A stretch of 64,000 nt of DNA, taken from the NCBI RefSeq assembly GCF_002355515.1, contig NZ_AP014809.1, forward strand, positions 5,170,501 through 5,234,500, in the 5' to 3' direction. The DNA is from Methylorubrum populi (GTDB lineage Bacteria; Pseudomonadota; Alphaproteobacteria; Rhizobiales; Beijerinckiaceae). The position numbers and the translations under genes were made by a program. Each line of letters begins with the position of its first letter. Within the stretch, counting starts at the first letter, position 1. The notes beneath the pieces were generated by a model. It worked only from the letters and a program-made list of their open reading frames with translations, ran no database searches and was not told the origin of the DNA. This document shows positions 8,861 to 17,386 of the stretch, piece after piece.

Positions 8861-10350
8861 CGTTCCAGTCCGATCAAAGTTTTGAAAACACTTCAGGACT
8901 TAACAGGCGGATTGATTCGTCGTTTTCTTGTTTCTTGCAATCCAATGATCTGCTGTGCCTCGGATTCGGATCGTGTAGTAGGATTTTTGCGCTTTGGAAA
9001 CTATAGTAGCAATATAAGCCGCCTGCTGTGAGTAAGACGAGTTCCAGGGTTGCGGCGAGCGCGCTTAGTACTATTGTTTTTGACATGACGAAGGCGAGTT
9101 GAAGAATAATAAAAGATCCATATATTACAAAAATAGATAAAATGCGCTCGTCGACTTTGGCATCAAATCTGGAATTGTATTCCTCAAATCGGGGGAACAC
9201 TCCTCCAACGAAGACCATAAAGAAAGCTCGGCTCTCCACAGACAGGCCATCGAAGAATTCGCGTGGGAGACTTGCGATTGCTGCCCAGAATCTATTGAGG
9301 ATTAATTGTTGATACGTAAATAAGATGAAAGACAGAACGGGAAATACGAATAAAAATGCGAAGAAGCTGACATGTCCTAATTGTGCTGGAAGTTTTAATT
9401 GCGAGTCCAATTTTCCATCCAATAACGCGAGTATGCCGTACGCATTTACCACATTAGTGGAAACAATAACGGCCCAGAAAGACTTTGCGGCATCATTGAC
9501 GAGATTTGTCGCTTCATACTTCTGCAAACTTGTCGGAAGGCGCGCGCCGCCTTGTAGCGAGCCTGCGATACCGTCTTGTCCCAGATTCCAAACGCTCTCC
9601 ATGAGAGGGCCGCGAAAGTTTGCGCCGAGAAGGCAGGCTTTCGACAGGTTCGTCGCGTCCGATGGGTGTTTCTGACTGAGAGACTGACGCCAGTTGAGAT
9701 TGTCATCGTCGGAAATCGTGTCGGTATCGAAATCCGCCTCCTCGAAGTTCGCCTCCGTCAGGTGACATCCCGACATCTCGGCGCCTTTCAACGTTCCTCG
9801 CCAGAAATTTGCTCTTCGTCCTACGATCCCTATAAGAGACGTTCTGCAAAGCTTGGCGCCTGCGAAATCCGTTCCATCGACGTGCGCAAAATCGAGCGTT
9901 GCACCGCGTAGATCGGCGTCTCTGAATCCAGTGTCCGTCAGGTTAGCCGATCTGAAATCGGCAAGACGCAGATCGCAACCATTGAAATTTTGCTTCTTCA
10001 GATCGCACTCAGCGAAGCAAATTTTCTTTCCGAGCTTACCCTCGGATGCTAGAAATAGCACATGGTCTGCAAGAGTCTTCTTCAAATCCTCAGAACGCGG
10101 AAGAAACTTATCGGCTGATTGAGTCCTCATCGCCAAAATCTCAGTCGCAATCAGATTTTGTGATTTTATTGGCTTGACGGAAACACTGCTAAAATACAAG
10201 GTGGAGAGTAATCAAATAAAATTTATAATAGAATTAAGGTCGTGCTGGCAAGTACACGATCCTGAACACGGAAGTGTCGATCGCAAATTGGAGGCTGATC
10301 GGCGAAGGCGTGGCGGAGATCCGGCTGGCTCGAAAAGCTGGCCGGGATCT
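8833..10350. mobile_element. AT-rich genomic islet between addA and the PQQ dehydrogenase gene
   Basis: Base composition changes abruptly near 8833 to strongly AT-rich sequence (for example around 9100-9140 and 10195-10240) and returns to normal GC near 10250-10350. The islet holds a single gene, a pentapeptide-repeat membrane protein, with codon use unlike all neighbours. Its left edge coincides with the last addA codons. No transposase, integrase, tRNA or clear terminal repeat is visible, so the mechanism of entry is unknown. At the right edge (about 10240-10370, plus strand) a short open frame ending IGEGVAEIRLARK... SSSASA may be a gene remnant. The borders are estimates by eye. Confidence 0.6.
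8874..10130 (-). CDS. pentapeptide-repeat protein with C-terminal membrane helices
   Basis: About 418 residues from the ATG at 10130 (MRTQSADKF); the frame is open upstream to a TTG at 10199. Residues about 30-140 contain A(D/N)LXX-type pentapeptide repeats (CDLRLADFRSANL, TGFRDADLRGATL, GTDFAGAKL, TEANFEEADF), which fold into a right-handed quadrilateral beta-helix. The C-terminal half has about four hydrophobic segments (around FWAVIVSTNVVNAYG, FFAFLFVFPVLSFILF, ILSIFVIYGSFIILQLAF, ALAATLELVLLTAGGLYCYY), so the repeat domain is probably cytoplasmic and membrane-tethered. Function is unknown. Codon use is AT-rich and it is the only gene of the islet, implying horizontal transfer. A cell-defence or signalling role is speculation. 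Confidence 0.75.
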   Translation of the reverse strand: MRTQSADKFLPRSEDLKKTLADHVLFLASEGKLGKKICFAECDLKKQNFNGCDLRLADFRSANLTDTGFRDADLRGATLDFAHVDGTDFAGAKLCRTSLIGIVGRRANFWRGTLKGAEMSGCHLTEANFEEADFDTDTISDDDNLNWRQSLSQKHPSDATNLSKACLLGANFRGPLMESVWNLGQDGIAGSLQGGARLPTSLQKYEATNLVNDAAKSFWAVIVSTNVVNAYGILALLDGKLDSQLKLPAQLGHVSFFAFLFVFPVLSFILFTYQQLILNRFWAAIASLPREFFDGLSVESRAFFMVFVGGVFPRFEEYNSRFDAKVDERILSIFVIYGSFIILQLAFVMSKTIVLSALAATLELVLLTAGGLYCYYSFQSAKILLHDPNPRHSRSLDCKKQENDESIRLLSPEVFSKL

Positions 10351-10364
10351 CTCTCGGATTGAGT

Positions 10365-11663
10365 TCAGCTGCTCTTCTTCGGCGTCAGCTTGACGATCTG
10401 CCCGTCATCCTCGGTTACTGCATAGACGGCGCCGTCGGGACCGACCCGCACGTCGCGGACGCGGTGCTCCAGAGGAATCCGCTCCTCGGTGACGACTTTG
10501 TCACCGTCGAGCTTGAGCAGGACGAGCCCGGTGCTGACGAGGCCGCCGATGAGGAACTGGTTCTTCCAGGCCGGAAAAAGATCCTTGTCGTAGAGCGCCA
10601 TGCCCGAGGGGCCGATCACCGGATCCCAGTAATAGACCGGTTGCACTGTGCCGCCGGCCTGGGTCTGGCCGTCGCCGATCTTCTCGCCGGAATACTCGAT
10701 GCCGTAGGTCACCACCGGCCAGCCGTAATTGAGGCCGGGGCGCGGGCGGTTCAGCTCGTCGCCGCCGCGGGGGCCGTGCTCCACGGTCCAGAGCCGGCCC
10801 TGGCCGTCGAGGGCGGCGGCCTGGACGTTGCGGTGGCCGTAGGACCAGATCTCGGGCTTGGCCTTCTCGCCGCCGGTGAAGGGGTTGTCCTTCGGCGCGT
10901 TGCCGTCGGTGTCGATGCGGAACACCTTGCCCAGCCCGCTGGTGAGATCCTGAGCCTGCCCGCGGGTCTGCTTGTCGGAGCGCTCGCCCACCGTGACGAA
11001 CAGCTTGCCGTCCGGCGCGAAGACGAGGCGCGAGCCGAAATGCTTGTCGCCGTCATAGGTCGGCATCTGGCGGAAGATGACCTTGACGTCGTCGAGCCGG
11101 GCCTTGCCGTCGCTCTCGACCAGCTTGGCCTTGGCTACCGTGGTGCCGTTGCCCTTGTCCCGCGGCTCGCTGTAGCTGAAGTAGATCGTGCGGTCGGAGG
11201 CGAAGCTCGGGCTCAGCGCCACGTCGAGCAGACCGCCCTGCCCTTTCGGATCGACCTTCGGCACCCCCGCCACCGGCTGGCCCACCGTGCCGTCCTTGGC
11301 GACGAGGCGGATCTTGCCGGCCTTCTCGGTCACGATCATGCGCCCGTCGGGCAGGAACTCCATTGCCCAGGGGCTTTCGAGACCCTTCGCCACGACCGCG
11401 GTCTCGACTTCGGTCTTCTGCGCCGGCTCCGGCGCGCGGGTCTGGTTGGGCAGAAGCGGCTTGTACTCGGTGTTCGGGGGCTCCTTCTCGGCGATGGAGG
11501 TGCCGGCGCTCGGCGCGGCCGGTGCCTGGAACGACTCGCCCTGGACGCGCGGCGCCCGCGTGTCCTCGCCGCCGCCCTGCCCGGAGGGCTGTTGCGCGAA
11601 GGCGGAGGCATCGAGGCCGAGGGCCGCGACGGTGGCGAGCAGAAGGGAAAGTGTGCGCGTCAC
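10365..11663 (-). CDS. PQQ-dependent sugar dehydrogenase family protein, exported
   Basis: 432 residues from the GTG at 11663, with AAGGA about 9 bases upstream. The N-terminus is a Sec signal peptide (VTRTLSLLLATVAALGL, likely cut after ASAFA). The mature part is a soluble aldose sugar dehydrogenase (Asd/YliI-type) six-bladed beta-propeller: LESPWAMEFLPDG, GLLDVALSPSF, LTSGLGKVFRIDTDG, and EHGPRGGDELN followed by LNYGWPVVTYG, the signature of the family. Such periplasmic enzymes oxidise aldoses to lactones using PQQ and calcium and pass electrons to the respiratory chain. The linker after the signal peptide is Gln/Gly/Pro-rich. It is divergent from trxA. Confidence 0.88.
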   Translation of the reverse strand: MTRTLSLLLATVAALGLDASAFAQQPSGQGGGEDTRAPRVQGESFQAPAAPSAGTSIAEKEPPNTEYKPLLPNQTRAPEPAQKTEVETAVVAKGLESPWAMEFLPDGRMIVTEKAGKIRLVAKDGTVGQPVAGVPKVDPKGQGGLLDVALSPSFASDRTIYFSYSEPRDKGNGTTVAKAKLVESDGKARLDDVKVIFRQMPTYDGDKHFGSRLVFAPDGKLFVTVGERSDKQTRGQAQDLTSGLGKVFRIDTDGNAPKDNPFTGGEKAKPEIWSYGHRNVQAAALDGQGRLWTVEHGPRGGDELNRPRPGLNYGWPVVTYGIEYSGEKIGDGQTQAGGTVQPVYYWDPVIGPSGMALYDKDLFPAWKNQFLIGGLVSTGLVLLKLDGDKVVTEERIPLEHRVRDVRVGPDGAVYAVTEDDGQIVKLTPKKSS

Positions 11664-11992
11664 GTCGATTGATCCTTGTGCGGGTCGCCGATCCTGCCCG
11701 CCAAATGGGGCGCGGGCGGCCCATGGCGAGGGTCGCGGCGCCGCAGAGGGCCGAAGGCGGCGGCTTTGCACGAGTATGGGCCGGGGATCGACGCGGGGAT
11801 TGCGGGGACGAGCGGCGCCGTACCCATGTGGGTTCGGCGCGTCAGACCCGCGGCCGGGGCGCGACGCCTTGACCGGAGGATGGGGCGTCGCCAATTCTCT
11901 GCCACCGTGAGGCGCCGAACCCACTCCCCGGTGCCGTCCATGCAGGGGACTTCCCTGTTCCCGCGTGGGACCGCGTGTCGAAAGGACGTACG
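11664..11992. other. divergent intergenic region between PQQ dehydrogenase and trxA
   Basis: A 329-bp stretch separating two divergently transcribed genes. It must contain both promoters. The only elements recognised are the two ribosome sites (AAGGA before the GTG at 11663 on the minus strand and AAAGGACG at 11981-11988 before trxA). No riboswitch or repeat was seen. Confidence 0.5.
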
Positions 11993-12313
11993 ATGGCGAC
12001 CGTGAAAGTGACCGATGCGAGCTTCGAGCAGGACGTTCTGCAGTCCGCCGAGCCCGTCGTAGTGGATTTTTGGGCGGAGTGGTGCGGCCCCTGTCGGCAG
12101 ATCGGCCCGGCGTTGGAGGAGATCTCCGTCGATCTCCAGGGCAAGGTGAAGATCGCCAAGGTCAACGTCGATGAAAACCCCGGCATTGCCTCGACCTACG
12201 GCATCCGCTCGATCCCGACGCTGATGATCTTCAAGGACGGCAAGCTCGCCAGCCAGAAGGTCGGCGCTGCCCCCAAGGGCGACCTCTCCCGCTGGATCCA
12301 GGCGAGCGCCTGA
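11993..12313 (+). CDS. trxA: thioredoxin
   Basis: 106 residues from the ATG at 11993, chosen because AAAGGA lies 7 bases upstream; an in-frame GTG at 11975 is an unlikely alternative. The active site WCGPC places the redox cysteines at residues 31 and 34, and the cis-proline loop is SIPTLMIF. TrxA reduces protein disulfides in the cytoplasm, using electrons from thioredoxin reductase. Related genomes commonly have trxA directly downstream of addA; here the islet and the dehydrogenase gene sit between them. A hairpin terminator follows 34 bases after the stop. Confidence 0.97.
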   Translation: MATVKVTDASFEQDVLQSAEPVVVDFWAEWCGPCRQIGPALEEISVDLQGKVKIAKVNVDENPGIASTYGIRSIPTLMIFKDGKLASQKVGAAPKGDLSRWIQASA

Positions 12314-12347
12314 CGCGCTGCCCGATCCGGGCCGCATCCCCCGAGAC

Positions 12348-12373
12348 AGCCCGGCCGCGAGGCCGGGCTTTTT
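12348..12373 (+). terminator. rho-independent terminator of trxA
   Basis: A perfect 9-bp stem AGCCCGGCC / GGCCGGGCT with loop GCGA, followed by a run of T. It ends the trxA transcript. Confidence 0.9.
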
Positions 12374-12429
12374 CATGCCCGCCGCCCCGCCCATCGACCG
12401 GGCGCTTGCGACGGATCGTGAAACGCAAG

Positions 12430-12453
12430 AAGCCCGGCCTTGCGGCCGGGCTT
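12430..12453 (-). terminator. terminator of the outer membrane protein gene
   Basis: A 10-bp perfect stem AAGCCCGGCC / GGCCGGGCTT with a 4-base loop, placed 33 bases past the stop of the minus-strand porin-like gene. The T-tract on the minus strand is short and interrupted. The stem core is the same as in the adjacent trxA terminator. Confidence 0.75.
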
Positions 12454-12485
12454 CCTGGTTTCGAGACCCTTATCGGAGGTTCGGC

Positions 12486-13397
12486 TTAGTAGCTGCCGAA
12501 CTTGTAGTTCAGGCCGGCGCGGATGACGGCGAAGTCGACGTCGCGGCGGGCGGTGTTGTTCAGGATGGTCGAGGGCGAGATCGGGCCGGCCGCGGTCAGC
12601 GGGGTGGCGTTGACGATCACGCCGTTGGCGTTGGCGAAGCCGTAGCGGCTGTTGTTGCCGTCGAAGTTCACGTACAGACCTTCGACCTTGAGCGTCACCG
12701 CCGAGGAGCGGAAGAAGTTCAGGAACGAGTCGGTCGGGAGCGCGTACTCGACACCACCACCGGCGGCGTAGCCGGTCTTGAAGTCGTCGGTGTCGACGGC
12801 GCGGCCGCCACCGAAGCTGCCGTAGGCGAAGCCGCCGGTGCCGTAGAACAGGACGCGGTCGAAGGCGTAACCGATACGGCCGCGGACGGTGCCGAAGAAG
12901 TCGAGGCCCTGGAGACCGGTCGGGTTGATCAGGGTCACGCCCGGCTGGATGAAGCCGCCCGGCGTCACCGCGCAGGCAATGCCGCCCGTGCCGCAGCCGC
13001 CTGCACGGCCGAAGCGACCGCCGAGGTCAGCGTACTGAGCGTCGGCTTCGATACCGATCACGACACCCGAACCCGGGGTGAACTGATAGTTGTAGCCGAT
13101 CTGACCACCGCCGACGAAGCCGTCGCTGCGGCCGCCGTTGTCGAAGGCGAAGCCGGCGATCGCGCCGACCGGGCCGCCGACGACGCGACGATCGATCGTG
13201 ACGACCTGCGTCGGAGCCAGGGAGTCCTCGACGCCGAAGCCGTAACCGGCGTTGAGACCGGCGTAGAAACCGGTCCAGGTGAACACAGGGACGGGCGTGA
13301 AGACCGGCGGCGGAGCAGCGCGGCGCGGCAGGTCAGCGGCGGAGGCCGCGGCGGTCAGCGCCGTGAAGGCGGCGAGAGAAGTGAGAAGCTTTTTCAT
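12486..13397 (-). CDS. outer membrane beta-barrel (Omp25/porin-like) protein
   Basis: 303 residues. Signal peptide MKKLLTSLAAFTALTAAASA, cleavage before ADLPRR, which is the classic start of the small alphaproteobacterial outer membrane family (Omp25, RopB, Omp31). The mature chain starts with FTWTGFYAGLNAGYGFG and ends with AGLNYKFGSY; the alternating pattern and terminal aromatic residue fit an 8-stranded barrel inserted by the Bam machinery. Two cysteines in the mid-loop (GGCGTGGIACA) could form a disulfide. GGGGAT lies upstream of the ATG. These proteins stabilise the envelope; a specific transport role is not shown. Confidence 0.9.
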   Translation of the reverse strand: MKKLLTSLAAFTALTAAASAADLPRRAAPPPVFTPVPVFTWTGFYAGLNAGYGFGVEDSLAPTQVVTIDRRVVGGPVGAIAGFAFDNGGRSDGFVGGGQIGYNYQFTPGSGVVIGIEADAQYADLGGRFGRAGGCGTGGIACAVTPGGFIQPGVTLINPTGLQGLDFFGTVRGRIGYAFDRVLFYGTGGFAYGSFGGGRAVDTDDFKTGYAAGGGVEYALPTDSFLNFFRSSAVTLKVEGLYVNFDGNNSRYGFANANGVIVNATPLTAAGPISPSTILNNTARRDVDFAVIRAGLNYKFGSY

Positions 13398-13956
13398 TTT
13401 TTGATCCCCAGCAGAAACCCGATCGCCCGCAAGCTAGACCATTTCTCCGGCCCGAGATGTAGCGAGCAGGACACACCCGCCGCGCGACAATCCGGCCGAT
13501 GGGCGGTTGCAACCTATTCGGACCGATGCCGAAACCAGACTTCGCGCCAAGCCGGGCGAATAGGATGGGCCATGAGCCAAGACGCTGGTCCGCGACGACT
13601 GGTCGAGGGGCGGCCTCGAAGGGGTTCCGACCGGATGATTCGGCTCGAAGACGATCCTCCCTCGGCAGAGGCCGGACATGGGCTCGTCGTCCGAAGATGC
13701 GGGCCAGTCGATCCCGGCTCACCCGATCGCCGATCGACGGCTTTCCGGCACGAATGTGCTGTTCACGGTCACGGACCGGATGTGCGCGCCGGTCCGGCAC
13801 CCACTCTCACCGGAGCGGATAGCCTGCCGCGCCTTATCCGCTCGGGCAGCGGATGCGGGGTTCGGCGCATTCCATCGGGCATGCCGAGGGGCGCGGTCCT
13901 CACGCGTCGCTCGGGACGGCCGATACGAGTCTCGCTTCGATCGAGCGGATGCCGGC
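13398..13956. other. 559-bp intergenic region between omp and folC
   Basis: Holds the omp promoter (minus strand) and the folC 3' region. No open frame here looks coding. The only structure seen is an imperfect inverted repeat, GAGCGGATA at 13813-13821 and TATCCGCTC at 13835-13843, without a T-tract. Confidence 0.5.
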
Positions 13957-15282
13957 TCAGACCGGGATCGTGCCGTTGGCCTCGAGGACGGCGCCCGCCA
14001 GGTAGAGCGAGCCGCAGATCAGGACGCGCGGCGGACGCTCGAAGATGGTGTCCGACAGGCCCGCCACCGCCGCCTCGACGCTCGGGGCGACATCCGCCGA
14101 GAGGCCGACGGAACGGGCGATTTCCGCCACTTCCTCGGCGGGCCGCGCGGCCATCTGACCGGTGATCGGCACCGCGACGAGCGAGCGGGCCAGGCCGACG
14201 AAGTTCTTCAGGAAGCCTTCGGCGTCCTTGGTGCCGAGCAGCCCGACGACGAGGACCAGCGGCGCATCGCTGCGCTCGCCGAGATCGGCCATCGCCGCGG
14301 CGAGGATGCGCCCGCCATCGGCGTTGTGGCCGCCGTCGAGCCACAGCTCGGCGTCCCTCGGCATCCGTTCGGCCAGCGCGCCGCGCACGAGGCGCTGGAG
14401 CCGGCCCGGCCAATCGACGTTGCGCAGGCCCGCCTCAAGGGCCGCCGTGCCGATATCGCCGAAGCCCGCCGCGCGCAGCGCCGCGATGGCGGTGCCGGCA
14501 TTGGTGAGCTGGTGGCGCCCGGCGAGCCGGGGCCGGGGCAGGTCGAACAGATCGGTCTCGTCTTGGTAGACGAGCCGCCCGCTCTCCTCGTGGACGGAGA
14601 AATCCTGGTTGCCGACGCGCACCGGCACCGCGCCGACCCGCTCGGCCTGGCGGCAGAGGACCGCGTCGGCCTGGGCGTAGTCCTGGGCGGCGATCACCGC
14701 CGGGCAACCGCGCTTGAAGATGCCGGCCTTCTCCATCGCCACCGCCTCGACGGTGTCGCCGAGATATTCGGCGTGATCGCGCCCGATCGGCGTGACGACG
14801 GCGCAGGCCGGATGGTCGATCACGTTGGTGGCGTCGACCCGCCCGCCGAGGCCGACTTCGAGCAGCAGCACGTCGGCCGGCGCCTCCGAGAACAGGAGCA
14901 GAGCCGCCGCCGTCGTGATCTCGAACACGGTGATCGGATCGCCCTTGTTGGCCGCTTCGCAGCGGGCGAAGGCGTCGGCGAGCCGGTCCTCGGCGACGTA
15001 GTGGCCGCCGCCGATGCCGCCCAGACGGATCCGCTCGTGGAAGCGCACGAGGTGGGGCGAGGTGTAGACGTGGGCGGCCAAGCCCCCCGCCTCCAGGATC
15101 GCCCGCATGAAGGCGATGGTCGAGCCCTTGCCGTTGGTGCCGGCGACGTGGATCACCGGCGGAAGGCGCCGCTCGGGATGGTTGAGGGCCGCGAGCAGGC
15201 GCTCGATGCGCCCGAGCGACAGGTCGATCGTGCGCGGATGCAGGGCGAGGAAGCGCGCCATCAGCGCGTCGGAGGAGTCCAT
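13957..15282 (-). CDS. folC: dihydrofolate synthase / folylpolyglutamate synthase
   Basis: 441 residues from the ATG at 15282 (MDSSDALMARFLALHP). Mur-ligase superfamily enzyme: P-loop HVAGTNGKGST (about residue 45), the second loop LLEVGLGGRVDATNVI, TPIGRDHAEYLG, and C-terminal WLDGGHNADGG. It couples ATP hydrolysis to adding glutamate to dihydropteroate and folates. It lies 32 bases after accD and is probably the last gene of the trpA-accD-folC unit, a common alphaproteobacterial arrangement. Confidence 0.96.
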   Translation of the reverse strand: MDSSDALMARFLALHPRTIDLSLGRIERLLAALNHPERRLPPVIHVAGTNGKGSTIAFMRAILEAGGLAAHVYTSPHLVRFHERIRLGGIGGGHYVAEDRLADAFARCEAANKGDPITVFEITTAAALLLFSEAPADVLLLEVGLGGRVDATNVIDHPACAVVTPIGRDHAEYLGDTVEAVAMEKAGIFKRGCPAVIAAQDYAQADAVLCRQAERVGAVPVRVGNQDFSVHEESGRLVYQDETDLFDLPRPRLAGRHQLTNAGTAIAALRAAGFGDIGTAALEAGLRNVDWPGRLQRLVRGALAERMPRDAELWLDGGHNADGGRILAAAMADLGERSDAPLVLVVGLLGTKDAEGFLKNFVGLARSLVAVPITGQMAARPAEEVAEIARSVGLSADVAPSVEAAVAGLSDTIFERPPRVLICGSLYLAGAVLEANGTIPV

Positions 15283-15314
15283 CTCGCGCGAAGACCTTCT
15301 GTCGCGGATTGATC

Positions 15315-16238
15315 TTAGGCCGCGTTGGGCAGGGGTTCGGGGGCAGCCGGCCGGGGAGGCGTACCGGAATCGTGCGTCCGGCGCACATCCATCAGCAGGC
15401 CGCAGAGCCGGCTGATCGTCTCCTTGAGCTGGTGCCGGTGCACGACCTGATCGACCATGCCGTGCTCGCGCAGGTATTCGGCCCGCTGGAAGCCGTCCGG
15501 CAGCTTCTCCCGGATCGTCTGCTCGATGACGCGCGGGCCGGCAAAGCAGATCAGCGCGCCGGGTTCGGCCAGATGCACGTCGCCGAGCATGGCGTAGGAG
15601 GCGGTGACGCCGCCGGTGGTCGGGTTCGTCAGCACCACGATGTAGGGCAGCCGCGCGGCCCTGAGACGGCGAACGGCGACCGTCGTGCGGGGCATCTGCA
15701 TCAGCGAGAGGATGCCCTCCTGCATCCGCGCCCCGCCGGAGGCGGCGAACAGCACGTAGGGGGTGCGCTTCTCCAGGGCCGTCTCGGCGCCGCGGACGAA
15801 GGCCTCGCCGCCGGCCATGCCGAGCGAGCCGGCCATGAAACCGAATTCCTGGGCCGCGATCGTCATCGGCAGGCCGCCGACACGGCCGAAGCCGATCTTG
15901 AAGGCATCCGCCATGCCGGTCTTGGTCCGCGCCTCCTTGAGACGGTCGACGTAGCGCTTCTCGTCGCGGAACTTGAGCGGATCGGCCGGAACCTCGGGCA
16001 GCGGCACGTCGATCCACGTGCCCTCATCGAACATCATCTTCAGGCGCGCCGTCGCGCTCATCTTGAGATGGTGCTCGGACCCGGGGATGACCCAGTGATT
16101 CTGCTCGACTTCCTTATGGAAGACCATCTGGCCGGTATCGGGGCACTTGATCCAGAGGTTCTCCGGCGTCTCGCGCTTGAACAGCGTCTTGATTCGGGGC
16201 CGCACGACCTCCGAGATCCAGTTCATCGGCTCGACCAT
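15315..16238 (-). CDS. accD: acetyl-CoA carboxylase carboxyltransferase subunit beta
   Basis: 307 residues from the ATG at 16238 ([14 protein letters not shown]), with AGGAATCC upstream. AccD pairs with AccA to transfer the carboxyl group from carboxybiotin to acetyl-CoA, the first committed step of fatty-acid synthesis. Family signatures include [28 protein letters not shown] and [14 protein letters not shown]. The N-terminal zinc ribbon of the E. coli type needs four cysteines; here only the Cys in WIKCPDTGQ remains and the later positions are [11 protein letters not shown], so the ribbon is probably zinc-free. The tail is a short Pro/Ala-rich extension. Confidence 0.96.
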   Translation of the reverse strand: MVEPMNWISEVVRPRIKTLFKRETPENLWIKCPDTGQMVFHKEVEQNHWVIPGSEHHLKMSATARLKMMFDEGTWIDVPLPEVPADPLKFRDEKRYVDRLKEARTKTGMADAFKIGFGRVGGLPMTIAAQEFGFMAGSLGMAGGEAFVRGAETALEKRTPYVLFAASGGARMQEGILSLMQMPRTTVAVRRLRAARLPYIVVLTNPTTGGVTASYAMLGDVHLAEPGALICFAGPRVIEQTIREKLPDGFQRAEYLREHGMVDQVVHRHQLKETISRLCGLLMDVRRTHDSGTPPRPAAPEPLPNAA

Positions 16239-16374
16239 GGCGTCGGATTCCTGTCTGACCGCGTTCTCTTGCCGCGCTGATATCGGATCGCCGCCGCCCC
16301 GATGCCAAGGGATCTTGCCGAAGAGACGCTGCGGGTGCGGCGTCCCGCGAGGCGGGCGACGGATTGACGGACGC

Positions 16375-17217
16375 TCAGGCCTCGGCCGGCACCTTCGTGG
16401 TGCTGCGAACGCCCTCGGCCAACTCGCGTACCAGGGCGGCGACCGCCTCCACCGTGCCGCTGCCGGCGCGGTCTCCGGGTTCGAGGCTGCGGGCCAGCGC
16501 ATCGACGAGGGCCGAGCCGACCACGACGCCGTCGGCGCCGCGGGCGATCGCGGCGGCGTGCGCGCCGGTCTTCACGCCGAAGCCGACGACGACGGGCAGG
16601 TCGGTATGCGCCGAGATCCGACCGACGGCCTGAGACACCTTGCCGAAATCGGGGGTCGCGGTGCCGGTCACGCCGGTGATCGACACGTAGTAGACGAAGC
16701 CGGCGGTGTTCGCGAGGACGGCCGGCAGGCGCTTGTCGTCGGTCGTCGGGGTCGCGAGCCGGATGAAGGCGAGGCCCTTCTCGCGGGCGGGCAGGCAGAG
16801 TTCGTCGTCCTCTTCCGGCGGCAGATCGACCACGATCAGGCCGTCGATGCCGGCCGCCCCCGCATCCTCCAGGAAGCGCGGCACGCCGTAGGTGTGGATC
16901 GGGTTGTAGTAGCCCATCAGCACCACCGGCGTCCGGTCGTCGCCCTCGCGGAAGCGGCGCACCAGGGCCAGCGTGCCGCGCAGGTCCTGCCCGGCCTTCA
17001 GGGCGCGCAGGCCCGCCGCCTGGATCGCCGGCCCGTCGGCCATCGGATCGGTGAAGGGCAGGCCGAACTCGACGATGTCGGCCCCGGCCTTCGGCAGGGC
17101 TTCGAGCACCCTGAGCGAGGTTTCCGGATCGGGATCGCCCGCCATGACGTAGGTGACGAGGGCGGCCCGTCCTTCCGCGCGGCAGCGGGCGAAGGCGGCA
17201 TCGATGCGGGCGGTCAT
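16375..17217 (-). CDS. trpA: tryptophan synthase alpha subunit
   Basis: 280 residues from the ATG at 17217 ([16 protein letters not shown]), preceded by GGGAG. A TIM-barrel lyase cleaving indole-3-glycerol phosphate to indole and glyceraldehyde-3-phosphate; indole is channelled to TrpB. Catalytic Glu and Asp are in [15 protein letters not shown], with the phosphate loops [10 protein letters not shown] and VGFGVKTG. trpB is not in the window, so the subunit partner is not immediately adjacent. It lies upstream of accD and folC in the same direction. Confidence 0.96.
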   Translation of the reverse strand: MTARIDAAFARCRAEGRAALVTYVMAGDPDPETSLRVLEALPKAGADIVEFGLPFTDPMADGPAIQAAGLRALKAGQDLRGTLALVRRFREGDDRTPVVLMGYYNPIHTYGVPRFLEDAGAAGIDGLIVVDLPPEEDDELCLPAREKGLAFIRLATPTTDDKRLPAVLANTAGFVYYVSITGVTGTATPDFGKVSQAVGRISAHTDLPVVVGFGVKTGAHAAAIARGADGVVVGSALVDALARSLEPGDRAGSGTVEAVAALVRELAEGVRSTTKVPAEA

Positions 17218-17386
17218 GGTTCTCGCTCCCGGCGTCACGTCCGGCCTGTGAGGCCCGGGGCACGCTGTCCCCGGAACCGGGCCGCCGCGCAGGGCCCGGC
17301 TTCCCCGGCCGATCTTCGGCCGTTTCCGGCCAAGTGGGGGCGCCTACACCATCCGCTCGCGTCCGTGAAGCGCGGGCGCGCCGGGC

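Noticed and set aside
10250..10372. Short plus-strand frame (IGEGVAEIRLARK...) at the islet border as a gene
   Set aside because: No start codon with a ribosome site and no recognised family; at most a remnant.
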